From positions 1 to 14,541 of the forward strand of contig CALAQT010000400.1 in the NCBI GenBank assembly GCA_937888775.1: a stretch of DNA of 14,541 nt. Direction: 5' to 3'. Position 1 is the stretch's first letter; each line of letters opens with the position of its first letter. This document shows positions 1 through 6,908 of the stretch, one piece after another. The notes below the pieces were generated by a model that saw nothing but the letters and a program-made list of their open reading frames with translations, was not told where the DNA came from and did no database searches. The stretch comes from an uncultured Actinomycetes bacterium. GTDB taxonomy: Bacteria; Actinomycetota; Thermoleophilia; Solirubrobacterales; Solirubrobacteraceae. The position numbers and the translations under genes were made by a program.

Positions 1-2447
1 AGCGCTTCCTGAACCCCGAGCGCGTGTCGATGCCCGACATCGACATCGACTTCTCGGTGCGCGGCCGCGAGCGCGTGATGCGCTATGTGACCGAGAAGTA
101 CGGCCGCGAGTCGGTCGCCCAGATCGTGACCTTCGGCAAGATGTTCCCGCGCGCGGCCACGCGCGATGCGGCCCGCGTGCTCGGCTTCGACTACGCCATG
201 GGGGATCGCCTGGCGAAGCTGATCCCCGACCCGATCATGGGCCGCTCGCCGTCGTTCGAGGATTGTCTGAAGAGCGGCCAGCCGCTGCGCAAGGCCTGCG
301 ACGAGGAGCCCGCGGCGCGCCAGATCATCGACGTCGCCCAGGGCCTGGAGGGGATCGTGCGCAACTCCTCTATCCACGCCGCCGCGGTCGTCATCGCCGA
401 CCGCCCGCTGACGGACATCGTGCCGCTGCAGCTGGCCGACGCGGGCACCGACGAGAACGGCGCGCGCGCCTTCCGCATGGTCACGCAGTTCTCGATGAAG
501 CCGATTGAGGAAATAGGCATCCTGAAGATGGACTTCCTCGGGCTGCGCAACCTCGACGTGATCGAGGACGCGCTGGACATCATCGAGCGCTCCAGCGGCG
601 CGCGCCCGGACATGACGACGCTCCCGCTCGACGATCCTCTCACCTACGAGATGCTCGCGCGCGGCGACTCCACGGGCGTCTTCCAGTTCGAGTCCGAGGG
701 CATGCGCGAGGCGCTCAAGAAGGTGCGCCCGGACGAGTTCAACGACCTCGTCGCGCTCGTCGCGCTCTACCGGCCGGGCGCCATGGACCAGATCCCCGTC
801 TACGCCAAGGGCAAGCGCAGCCCGGAGGCGATCTCCTATACCGACGAGCGCCTGCGCGGCATCCTGGAGTCCTCCAAGGGCGTGATCCTCTACCAGGAGC
901 AGGCGATGCAGATCTCCAAGGAGCTCGCGGGCTTCTCCGGGGCCAAGGCTGACGACCTGCGCAAGGCGATCGGCAAGAAGAACCGCGTGGCGATGGCCGC
1001 GCTGAAGCCCGAGTTCGTCGAGGGCTGCCGGGCCTCGGGCACGCGCCCCGAGGTGATCGAGTTCCTGTGGCAGACGAACGAGAAGTCCGCGGACTACTCC
1101 TTCAACAAGTCCCACGCCGCCTGCTACGCCCTGATCAGCTATCGCACGGCGTGGCTGAAGGCGAACCACCCCGCGGAGTACATGGCGGCGCTGATCTCCT
1201 CGGTGATGTCCACGAAGGACAAGGTGCCCTTCTTCGTGGCGCGCTGCGAGGAGATGGGGATCGAGATCCTCCCGCCCGACGTGAACCTCTCAGACCACGA
1301 GTTCACGGTCGGCGTCCCCGGGGCCGCGGGTGCGCGGGGCGAGGCGGAGGGCCTGATCGGCAACATCCGCTTCGGCCTCGACGCGGTCAAGGGCGTCGGC
1401 TACCAGGCCGTGGAGGCGATCAAACGCGCCCGCGAGGAGGGCGGCCCGTTCACCTCGCTGTGGGACTTCTGCGAGCGCGTGGACAACCGCACGGTCAACA
1501 AGAAGGCGATCGAGGCGCTGATCAAGTGTGGCGCGCTGGGCTCCACGGGCGCCAGCCGCAGGGGCATGCTCACGGTGCTCGAGCAGGCCCAGGGGGCGGG
1601 CCAGAAGATCCAGCAGGACGCGCTCATCGGGCAGGGGTCGATCTTCGACCTCCAGGATGACGCTCCCGGCGCGCAGGCCTCCGCGGCTGCCGCCGGCGCG
1701 GCGCCCGGCGCGGGTCTCGCGCGCCCCATCCACCCGCCGATCCCGGCCGAGGAGTTCGAGCAGGCGGAGCTGCTGGCGGCGGAGAAGGAAGCGATCGGGC
1801 TGTTCGTCTCGGCGCATCCGCTGAAGCCGCTGCGCGAGGCTCTGCGCGCCCGCATCGACTGCCCGGTCTCCGCGCTCGCGGACCGGCGCGACAAGGACTG
1901 GGTGACCGTCGGCGGGATCATCACGGAGGCCAAGCGCATCCGCACGCGCAACGGCGACCACATGATGTTCGCGACGCTCGACGACCTCGGAGGCGCGGTG
2001 GAGATGCTCGTCTTCGGCAAGGCGCTCACCGAGCACGAGGCCGCCCTGGCCGTCGACCAGGTCGTCATCGTCAAGGGCCGCATCGACCACAAGGAAGCCG
2101 GCAAGACCTGCCTGGTCGTGCAGAGCGTCGAAGGCTTCTCGCCGTCAGCGGAGGAGATCGAGCGGGCCAGGACCCAGGCGCGCTCTGCCGAGCAGACAGC
2201 CAAGGCGCTCGCCCGGCCCCTGCGCCTGCGTGTCTCCGCGGGCGACCTCACGCGTGGCGTCATCGAGGAGCTCAGGCAGGCGATCGAGGACTTCCCCGGC
2301 CCCGCCGAGGTATGGATCGAGATGGAGACGAGCGCCGGGCTGCGCAGGCTGCGCCTGGGCAAGGAGTTCCGCGTCCAGCACACCCCCTCGCTGCGCGCGG
2401 AGCTCGAGCACGCGCTCGCGCCCCTCGCCTCCGCGGCGACTGGCTAG
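1..2447 (+). CDS. dnaE: DNA polymerase III subunit alpha, 5' end outside window
   Basis: This is the catalytic subunit of the replicative DNA polymerase (C-family). The reading frame is open from base 3 and the window begins just before the active-site motif, so the PHP domain and part of the palm lie upstream. Seen in the sequence: MPDIDIDF at about 33-56 carries two catalytic aspartates, and KMDFLGLR (Asp codon 531-533) carries the third. Then come the fingers (YNK-like FNKSHAACYALISY), the tandem helix-hairpin-helix region (DAVKGVGYQAVEAI), and an OB fold near 1900-2130 (VTVGGIITEAKRIRTRNGDH). The C-terminal end matches the length of other DnaE proteins (about 815 residues are in the window). 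All motifs are intact, with no intein or frameshift. The stop overlaps the convergent nfo stop by 4 bp (CTAG). It is chromosomal housekeeping DNA outside the mobile region. Confidence 0.97.
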   Translation, partial: RFLNPERVSMPDIDIDFSVRGRERVMRYVTEKYGRESVAQIVTFGKMFPRAATRDAARVLGFDYAMGDRLAKLIPDPIMGRSPSFEDCLKSGQPLRKACDEEPAARQIIDVAQGLEGIVRNSSIHAAAVVIADRPLTDIVPLQLADAGTDENGARAFRMVTQFSMKPIEEIGILKMDFLGLRNLDVIEDALDIIERSSGARPDMTTLPLDDPLTYEMLARGDSTGVFQFESEGMREALKKVRPDEFNDLVALVALYRPGAMDQIPVYAKGKRSPEAISYTDERLRGILESSKGVILYQEQAMQISKELAGFSGAKADDLRKAIGKKNRVAMAALKPEFVEGCRASGTRPEVIEFLWQTNEKSADYSFNKSHAACYALISYRTAWLKANHPAEYMAALISSVMSTKDKVPFFVARCEEMGIEILPPDVNLSDHEFTVGVPGAAGARGEAEGLIGNIRFGLDAVKGVGYQAVEAIKRAREEGGPFTSLWDFCERVDNRTVNKKAIEALIKCGALGSTGASRRGMLTVLEQAQGAGQKIQQDALIGQGSIFDLQDDAPGAQASAAAAGAAPGAGLARPIHPPIPAEEFEQAELLAAEKEAIGLFVSAHPLKPLREALRARIDCPVSALADRRDKDWVTVGGIITEAKRIRTRNGDHMMFATLDDLGGAVEMLVFGKALTEHEAALAVDQVVIVKGRIDHKEAGKTCLVVQSVEGFSPSAEEIERARTQARSAEQTAKALARPLRLRVSAGDLTRGVIEELRQAIEDFPGPAEVWIEMETSAGLRRLRLGKEFRVQHTPSLRAELEHALAPLASAATG

Positions 2448-3343
2448 CTCCTCCCGCTCCTCGCACCCCGCCCGCCCGCGGGGCCCCGCCGCGCGGCCAG
2501 GCCCCGCTCGCGCAGCTCCCGCGCCCGCGCGACTTCCTCCGCGTTGGCTCCCTGGCGGTTCTCGCCGGGGGTCTCCAGCACGCACGGCAGACGCTGGATG
2601 CCGGGCGCTGAGAGGAACGCTGCGCAGCCCTCCTCGCCGAGCTCGCCGTCGCCGAGGTTGGCGTGGCGGTCGCGGTTGGAGCCGAGCGGCGTCTGGGAGT
2701 CGTTGAGGTGCAGCGAGCGCACGCGCCCGGGCCCGAGCCGTCTGCGCGCCTCGCGCAGGACGCCGTCCATGCCGCGCGCCGTGCGGATGTCGTATCCGGA
2801 GGCGAGCAGGTGGCAGGAGTCCAGGCACACGCCGATGCGCTCCTCGCCGCCGGCGGCCTCCTGCAGGAGCGCGAGCTCCTCGAGGGAGCGGCCGAGCGTG
2901 CCACCGGCCCCAGCGGTGTTCTCGAGGTGCAGCTCGCACCCCTCGCTCTCGCGCAGGGCCTCGCCGATCGTCGCGCCCGCGCGGGCGATCGCGGCGCCGA
3001 CGTGGCCTGTCTTGGCGGAGCCGGGGTGCAGCACGACCCCCGTTGCGCCGATCGCGTGCCCCACGCGCAGCGAGTGCGTCAGCGAGGCGAGCGTCTTCAC
3101 GCGGATGTCGGGGTCGTCGCTGGCGCAGTTGAGGAGGTACACGGCATGGATCAGGACCGCGCCGATCGGGCTTGCGGCCATCGCCTCGCGGAAGGCTGCG
3201 ACGTCCTCGTCGCGATAGGCGCTCGGACGCCACATGCGCGGGGACTGGTTGAAGATCTGGATCGCCGTGCAGCCGCGCTCCAGGCCCCGCTCGATGGCCT
3301 TGGGCAGGCCGCCCGCGGGCGAGACGTGCGCTCCGATTAGCAT
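2444..3343 (-). CDS. nfo: Endonuclease IV (AP endonuclease, deoxyribonuclease IV)
   Basis: This enzyme cuts DNA 5' of abasic sites in base excision repair. The 299-residue protein is a TIM-barrel of the AP-endonuclease 2 family. All nine trinuclear zinc ligands known from E. coli Nfo can be placed: H66 (IHAVYL), H106 (LHPGS), E141 (ENTAG), D175 and H178 (LDSCH), H212 (HLNDS), D225 and H227 (DRHANLGDG), and E257 (ETPG). The N-terminus MLIGAHVS is canonical, which fixes the start at 3343. The last 20 or so residues are an Arg/Gly/Ala-rich tail beyond the usual domain. It converges on dnaE with overlapping stops and diverges from gltX with 11 bp between start codons. No Shine-Dalgarno sequence is visible, so translation is probably leaderless. 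Confidence 0.95.
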   Translation of the reverse strand: MLIGAHVSPAGGLPKAIERGLERGCTAIQIFNQSPRMWRPSAYRDEDVAAFREAMAASPIGAVLIHAVYLLNCASDDPDIRVKTLASLTHSLRVGHAIGATGVVLHPGSAKTGHVGAAIARAGATIGEALRESEGCELHLENTAGAGGTLGRSLEELALLQEAAGGEERIGVCLDSCHLLASGYDIRTARGMDGVLREARRRLGPGRVRSLHLNDSQTPLGSNRDRHANLGDGELGEEGCAAFLSAPGIQRLPCVLETPGENRQGANAEEVARARELRERGLAARRGPAGGRGARSGRS

Positions 3344-3357
3344 GCGAGCGGATTATG
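3338..3357. promoter_or_regulatory. Overlapping divergent start region of nfo and gltX
   Basis: The two ATG codons (3341-3343 minus, 3355-3357 plus) are separated by only 11 bp. On the minus strand CATAAT (complement of 3352-3357) matches the -10 consensus at five of six bases and would start transcription about at the nfo ATG, giving a leaderless or nearly leaderless mRNA. On the plus strand TAGCAT (3338-3343) fits TANNNT and would start around 3350, a few bases before the gltX ATG. Each proposed -10 element overlaps the other gene's start codon, so the two promoters would compete. This is inference from spacing only; no -35 element is convincing. Confidence 0.4.
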
Positions 3358-4701
3358 AGGCTTCGCTTCGCGCCATCGCCAACCGGCGCGCTCCACATCG
3401 GTGGGGCGCGCACCGCCCTGTTCAACTGGCTGCTCGCGCGCCACTCCGGCGGTGCGCTGGTGCTGCGCATCGAGGACACCGACCGCGAGCGCTCCACGCC
3501 GGAGAACGTCGAGCAGATCCTCGATGCGCTGCGCTGGCTCGAGCTCGACTGGGACGAGGGGCCGCTCCTGCAGACCGATCACTCCGAGCGCCACCGCGAG
3601 GTGCTCGCGGGCCTGCTGGAGGGCGGCCACGCCTATCGCTCCGGTGCGACCGCGGAGGACGTCAAGGCCTACAAGCTCGCCCATGGCGCCGAGCAGGGCT
3701 TCCGCGGCGAGCCCGAGGCCGAGGGCGCGGTGCGCCTGCGCGTGCCGGCCGAGGGAGCCACGGTCGTCGACGACGTGATCCGCGGCCCCACGAGCTTCGA
3801 GCACGTGCACATGGACGACCCCGTGATCGCCCGGGCGGACGGCTCGGTGCTCTACAACTTCGCGGTCGCGATCGACGACCTCGACGCGGGCATCACGATC
3901 GTGGTGCGCGGCGAGGACCACGTGTCCAATACCCCCAAGCAGCAACTCGTGATGGAAGCAGCGGCGGCTGCAGGCCTGACGAGCGCGCCGCTGCCGCGCT
4001 ACGCGCACCTGCCCCTGCTGCACGGGCCCGACGGCAAGAAGCTCTCCAAGCGCCACGGCGCCGCCTCCGTGCAGGAGCTGCGCGAGGCGGGCTATCTGCC
4101 CGAGGCCGTGCGCAACTACCTCGCGCTGCTCGGCTGGGGGGCGGGGGACGACGCGACGGTCCTCTCCACCGAGGAGCTGATCGAGCGCTTCACGCTGGAC
4201 CGCGTCAGCCGCAACCCCGCGCGCTTCGACGAGGTCAAGCTCAAGTGGCTCAACGGGGTCTACATCCGGGCGCTGCCCGTGGGCGAGCTGACGAGACGCG
4301 TGGAAGCGTTCACGGGCCGCGAGGATCTCGGGGAGCTCGCGCGCATCAGCCAGGAGAAGATCCACACGCTCGCGGACTTCTGGCCGCTTGCGGGCGCGCT
4401 GCGCGACGGGCCCGGCGACGACCCCAAGGCGCGCGAGCGCTGGCTCGGGCCTGAGGGCCTTCAGGCGCTCGCCGACGCGCGCTCGGCGCTCGAGCAGGCC
4501 GGCGACTTCGACGAGGCGGCGGTGGGGGAGGCCCTGGCGGCGGTCGTCGAGCGCCGCGCGGTCAAGCCGCGCGAGGTCTACCAGCCGCTGCGCGTGGCGC
4601 TGTCGGGGGGCACGGTCTCGCCGGGCATCTTCGAGAGCGTCGCGCTGCTCGGGCGCGAGGAGACGCTGCGGCGGATCGACAGCGCGCTGTCCCGCGCCTG
4701 A
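3355..4701 (+). CDS. gltX: Glutamyl-tRNA synthetase
   Basis: This class I aminoacyl-tRNA synthetase charges tRNA with glutamate. The 448-residue protein starts directly with RFAPSPTGALHIGGART, the Rossmann-fold entrance with the HIGH-type motif HIGG at residues 14-17, so no start further upstream is needed. IEDTDRERS follows, and the KMSKS-type loop is KLSKR at 229-233. The anticodon-binding helical region fills the C-terminal third and ends with the usual KPREVYQPLRVALSG and the GIFESVALLGREETLRRI stretch. The protein has no cysteine at all, so the zinc site that E. coli GluRS has near residues 98-125 is absent. It diverges from nfo. A weak hairpin overlaps the stop codon. There is no sign of transfer or damage. 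Confidence 0.96.
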   Translation: MRLRFAPSPTGALHIGGARTALFNWLLARHSGGALVLRIEDTDRERSTPENVEQILDALRWLELDWDEGPLLQTDHSERHREVLAGLLEGGHAYRSGATAEDVKAYKLAHGAEQGFRGEPEAEGAVRLRVPAEGATVVDDVIRGPTSFEHVHMDDPVIARADGSVLYNFAVAIDDLDAGITIVVRGEDHVSNTPKQQLVMEAAAAAGLTSAPLPRYAHLPLLHGPDGKKLSKRHGAASVQELREAGYLPEAVRNYLALLGWGAGDDATVLSTEELIERFTLDRVSRNPARFDEVKLKWLNGVYIRALPVGELTRRVEAFTGREDLGELARISQEKIHTLADFWPLAGALRDGPGDDPKARERWLGPEGLQALADARSALEQAGDFDEAAVGEALAAVVERRAVKPREVYQPLRVALSGGTVSPGIFESVALLGREETLRRIDSALSRA

Positions 4702-4729
4702 GCGCGGCGTTCTACCCCCGAGCGTCAGG
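4697..4729 (+). terminator. Weak hairpin at the end of gltX
   Basis: CCTGA (4697-4701, including the gltX stop) can pair with TCAGG (4725-4729), and CGC (4703-4705) with GCG (4722-4724), leaving one bulged base and a 16-nt loop. A short TTT follows at 4732-4734. The stem is short and the U-tract poor, so this is only a candidate terminator. Confidence 0.25.
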
Positions 4730-4829
4730 CGTTTCCCCCTCGCGCGGCGGCCCGCAGCATGTCGATGAACCCCTGACACGGCTTCTGGCCGCGACGGCCG
4801 GCGAACCAGTGGAAGGAACCTCCGGACAT
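4725..4829 (-). CDS. Possible 34-residue small protein between gltX and the HDOD gene
   Basis: A short open frame on the minus strand begins at the ATG at 4829 and ends at TGA 4725-4727. The peptide begins MSGGSFHWFAGRRGQKPCQG and continues with an amphipathic stretch around FIDMLRAA. Its third codon positions are mostly G or C, as in real genes here. The frame can be extended upstream to 5015, but that would overlap the HDOD gene. No strong ribosome binding site is seen and I do not recognise the family. It may equally be untranslated leader of the HDOD gene on the other strand. Confidence 0.2.
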   Translation of the reverse strand: MSGGSFHWFAGRRGQKPCQGFIDMLRAAARGGNA

Positions 4830-4938
4830 GCCTGCAGCGATTGCGCTCAACCGCGGCCCGCGATATGCCGATAGGTCCCGGAACACGGAATCTCCGGCTT
4901 GGATGGCCGGTGCACCCAAGGAAGGGGTCTGATCACGA

Positions 4939-6063
4939 ATGCAGGCAACTGTTGCGGCCAACAAGCTGAAGGATGGGAAGACGCGCCGGCCAGCAGAGGC
5001 CCAGGCGCGCGCCAACGGCGCCCCGCCTGCAGCGGCTGAGCGCCATCAGAACGAGGGCCATGGCAGGCGCCTGACGATGGCCTTCGAAGCTCTCGAGGCC
5101 TTTCCCGCCCTCGCCGAGTCCCGCAACCGCCTGCTGGCGGTCGTCTCCAAGGATCACGTCGCCACCGCCGACATCGTCTCGGCCGTCGAGTCCGACGTGG
5201 CCCTCATCATCGCCGTGCTGCGCCTCGCCAACAGCGCCCAGGACGGGCGCGGGCGCACCGACACGGCGGTCGGCGCGGTCGAGATGCTGCGGCCCCAGAC
5301 CGTGCAGGCGCTCGCCAACCGCGTGCGCACCTTCGACTTCTTCGAGCGCGCGAGCGTGTGGGACGCGGCGCCCGAGCGCTTCCGCCTGCACGCCTTCGCC
5401 ACCCAGCACGCCGCCGACCGCGTCGCCACGGAGGTGGGCTATGAGAACCGCGACCGCCTGACCGTGACGAGCCTGCTCCACGATGTGGGCAAGCTCGTGC
5501 TCATCCACGCCTACCCCGGCTACCCCGCGCAGGTGCACCGCGGCGCGCGCACACCCGAGGAGCGCATCCACCAGGAGCGCCGCGAGCTCGGCGTCGACCA
5601 CGCGCTCGTCGGCGGGGTGCTCATCCGGCGCTGGGGCCTGCCCGCTTCCCTCGCCGGCCCGATCGAGCGCCACCACAGCCCCGACGCGGACGGCGAGGCG
5701 GCCTTCATCCGTCTCGCGGACATGCTCGCCCACTACGAGCAGGGCGCCCGCGTCTCGCCGAGCGAGATGCTCCACAGCGCGCGTGCCGTTGGCCTCGGGC
5801 CCGAGGAGCTGCGCAGGGTGATGTACGAACTGCCGAGCCCCTCCGGACAGCGCCAGCGCCACGTCGATCCGTGCCCGCTCTCGGCCCGCGAGCTCGGTGT
5901 GCTCCAGCGCCTGGCCGAAGGCAAGGTCTACAAGCAGATCGCGCACGAGCTCACGCTCTCCACGAGCACGGTGCGCACGCACCTGCACAACATCTACGGC
6001 AAGCTCGGCGCCGTCGACCGCGCCCAGGCGGTCCTGATCGCCACCGAGCGCGGCTGGCTGTAG
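4939..6063 (+). CDS. HDOD/HD-domain protein with C-terminal LuxR-type HTH
   Basis: This 374-residue cytoplasmic signalling protein couples an HDOD-type domain (about residues 47-265) to a LuxR/GerE DNA-binding helix-turn-helix (312-374: LSARELGVLQRLAEG then STVRTHLHNIYGKLG). The first 46 residues are low-complexity and polar. A second in-frame ATG at 5077 (residue 47) begins exactly at the domain and is an alternative start. An AAGGAAGGGG stretch ends 12 bases before 4939, slightly far for a ribosome binding site. The HD fold keeps a full set of potential metal ligands: H157, H181-D182 (LLHDVGK), H221, H245-H246 and D261. HDOD proteins usually act as signalling scaffolds; the LuxR domain suggests the output here is transcription. 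It stands alone, with no receiver or GGDEF domain. Ligand and target genes cannot be read from the sequence. Confidence 0.85.
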   Translation: MQATVAANKLKDGKTRRPAEAQARANGAPPAAAERHQNEGHGRRLTMAFEALEAFPALAESRNRLLAVVSKDHVATADIVSAVESDVALIIAVLRLANSAQDGRGRTDTAVGAVEMLRPQTVQALANRVRTFDFFERASVWDAAPERFRLHAFATQHAADRVATEVGYENRDRLTVTSLLHDVGKLVLIHAYPGYPAQVHRGARTPEERIHQERRELGVDHALVGGVLIRRWGLPASLAGPIERHHSPDADGEAAFIRLADMLAHYEQGARVSPSEMLHSARAVGLGPEELRRVMYELPSPSGQRQRHVDPCPLSARELGVLQRLAEGKVYKQIAHELTLSTSTVRTHLHNIYGKLGAVDRAQAVLIATERGWL

Positions 6064-6111
6064 GGGGCCCGGCCGCGTCCACCCCGGCGGCCCGTCGCGT
6101 CCCGCCTGCAA

Positions 6112-6132
6112 GCCGGGCGCCCGCGGCCCGGC
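6112..6132 (+). terminator. GC-rich hairpin after the HDOD-LuxR gene
   Basis: GCCGGGC (6112-6118) pairs perfectly with GCCCGGC (6126-6132) around a 7-nt loop, about 50 bases after the stop codon. There is no U-tract, which is common for actinobacterial hairpin terminators, so this is a candidate only. Confidence 0.3.
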
Positions 6133-6181
6133 GCGCGGCGGCCCTCGCGGGGGGTTACGATCGCTCGCAGCAGTCGCCGCT

Positions 6182-6210
6182 ATCTTGCGCGGCGATGCGC
6201 CGCGCAAGAT
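6182..6210. promoter_or_regulatory. Perfect 29-bp palindrome over the start of the Rrf2-type gene
   Basis: Two 13-bp arms (6182-6194, reading ATCTTGCGCGGCG, and 6198-6210) are exact reverse complements around a 3-nt centre, ATG. The right arm ends on the first two bases of the likely ATG start at 6209. Rrf2 proteins bind dyad-symmetric operators as dimers and often repress their own genes, so an autoregulatory operator is the simplest reading. As RNA it would form a strong hairpin that hides the start codon. A TATCTT (6181-6186) could be the -10 element, lying partly within the left arm. A TTG in frame at 6185 is an alternative, less likely start. Confidence 0.6.
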
Positions 6211-6601
6211 GATCTCGATCACCAGCAAGTCACCCTACGCCGTGCTCGCGCTCGCCGAGCTCGGCCGCAGCGCCGGCCCGGAGCCCGTGCCGATCGGGGA
6301 GCTCGCGCGCCGGCGCGAGGTGCCCGTGCAGTTCCTCGAGCAGCTCTTCGCCGTGCTCAGGCGCGCCGGGATCGTGAGCTCTCAGCGCGGCGTGAAGGGC
6401 GGATACCGCTTCGCACGCGAGCCCGCGTCGGTGACGGTGCTCGAGATCGTCGAGCTGCTCGACGGCCCCCTCGGTCGCGACTCGCAGGGCGTCTTCGCGG
6501 ACGCCGCCGAGGCGGCCCGCAGGGTCCTGGCGGAGACCACGATCGCCGATGTGATCGAGCGCGAGACGCGTGAGGCCGGCGCCAGCATGTACCACATTTA
6601 G
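6209..6601 (+). CDS. Rrf2-family transcriptional regulator, cysteine-free, hosting the left att site
   Basis: This is a 130-residue winged helix-turn-helix regulator of the Rrf2 family (IscR, NsrR, CymR, RsrR). Seen: MISITSKSPYAVLALAELGR at the start, the recognition region with VQFLEQLFAVLRRAGIV, the wing signature RGVKGGYRFAREP, the linker helix VTVLEIVELLDGP, and a C-terminal MYHI ending of the kind I recall from Rrf2 proteins. There is no cysteine, so an IscR/NsrR-like cysteine-ligated Fe-S cluster is excluded and a CymR-like, protein-partner type of control is more likely. The start at 6209 fits the family N-terminus; a TTG at 6185 would add eight residues. The last codons and stop (6584-6601) are one copy of the att repeat, so the end of the gene was supplied by the integrated element without changing the protein. 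Confidence 0.88.
   Translation: MISITSKSPYAVLALAELGRSAGPEPVPIGELARRREVPVQFLEQLFAVLRRAGIVSSQRGVKGGYRFAREPASVTVLEIVELLDGPLGRDSQGVFADAAEAARRVLAETTIADVIERETREAGASMYHI
6584..6600 (+). repeat. attL core, 17 bp
   Basis: AGCATGTACCACATTTA covers the last five sense codons (Ser-Met-Tyr-His-Ile) and two stop-codon bases of the Rrf2-type gene. It differs from the right copy only at base 15 (T here, C at 12939), a silent Ile codon difference. Strand exchange should lie in the 14 identical bases, leaving host sequence to the left and element sequence to the right. Confidence 0.85.
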
Positions 6602-6650
6602 GGGAGGGGGCTCTACAGAGCCATATTCGGCTCTAGCAAGCCAAACACAC

Positions 6651-6684
6651 TCGCCCCGAATCGCCCCGAATCGCCCCTAATCGC
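6651..6684 (+). repeat. Three 10-bp tandem repeats TCGCCCCGAA (iteron-like)
   Basis: TCGCCCCGAA occurs at 6651-6660 and 6661-6670, with TCGCCCCTAA at 6671-6680 followed by TCGC. The period equals about one helical turn. A further CCGAATCG lies at 6771-6778. Such phasing suggests cooperative protein binding on one face of the DNA. Confidence 0.65.
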
Positions 6685-6690
6685 ACGGTG

Positions 6691-6720
6691 ACTGGCGCGA
6701 GCTGGCGCGAGCTGGCGGCC
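6691..6720 (+). repeat. Tandem repeats of ACTGGCGCGA type, left arm sites
   Basis: ACTGGCGCGA (6691-6700), GCTGGCGCGA (6701-6710) and GCTGGCGGCC (6711-6720) form a second 10-bp array. The same ACTGGCGCGA word occurs twice at the other end of the element (12858-12879) in the same orientation, as expected for integrase arm-type sites flanking the core in the circular form. Confidence 0.6.
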
Positions 6721-6784
6721 TGGCCGAGGGCATCCGCGTCGCTCTCTAGAGTGGATCTCGGTTCGTCTTCCCGAATCGTCTTTA

Positions 6785-6817
6785 GGAGCCCGTCCCGGTT
6801 TCATTGGGGCGGGCTCC
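6785..6817. terminator. Strong 12-bp hairpin near the left end of the element
   Basis: GGAGCCCGTCCC (6785-6796) pairs with GGGGCGGGCTCC (6806-6817) with a single T-G wobble, around a 9-nt loop. There is no clear U-tract on either strand. It is the strongest simple hairpin in this region and may stop transcription coming from the Rrf2-type gene into the element or in the other direction. Confidence 0.45.
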
Positions 6818-6908
6818 GGTCGTTGTGCGAGAAGTTCCGACCACGGCCTCCTGCAAAACTTCGATCAAGCAGTACGGCCGGCAAGACGATGAAATCCAGG
6901 AAGACCCA

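Larger units (their letters stand above)
6602..6908. other. Gene-free left control region of the element
   Basis: No gene is supported here. The stretch holds a cluster of small dyads (GGCTCT 6609-6614, AGAGCC 6617-6622, GGCTCT 6629-6634), an AAGCCAAAC motif (6638-6646) also found beside the right core (12902-12910), two sets of 10-bp tandem repeats, and a strong hairpin at 6785-6817. Together these look like a site for integrase or accessory proteins and possibly a transcription barrier between the Rrf2-type gene and the element. Confidence 0.5.

Noticed and set aside
3337..4779. 480-codon open frame on the minus strand opposite gltX
   Set aside because: It lies opposite a certain gene and is Arg/His/Val-rich, as GC-rich antisense frames are.
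4840..4938. Riboswitch (c-di-GMP or c-di-AMP class) upstream of the HDOD gene
   Set aside because: I compared it with the consensus features I remember and found no convincing match.
6651..6720. Possible CRISPR array
   Set aside because: The repeats are 10 bp and directly adjacent, with no spacers and no cas genes.
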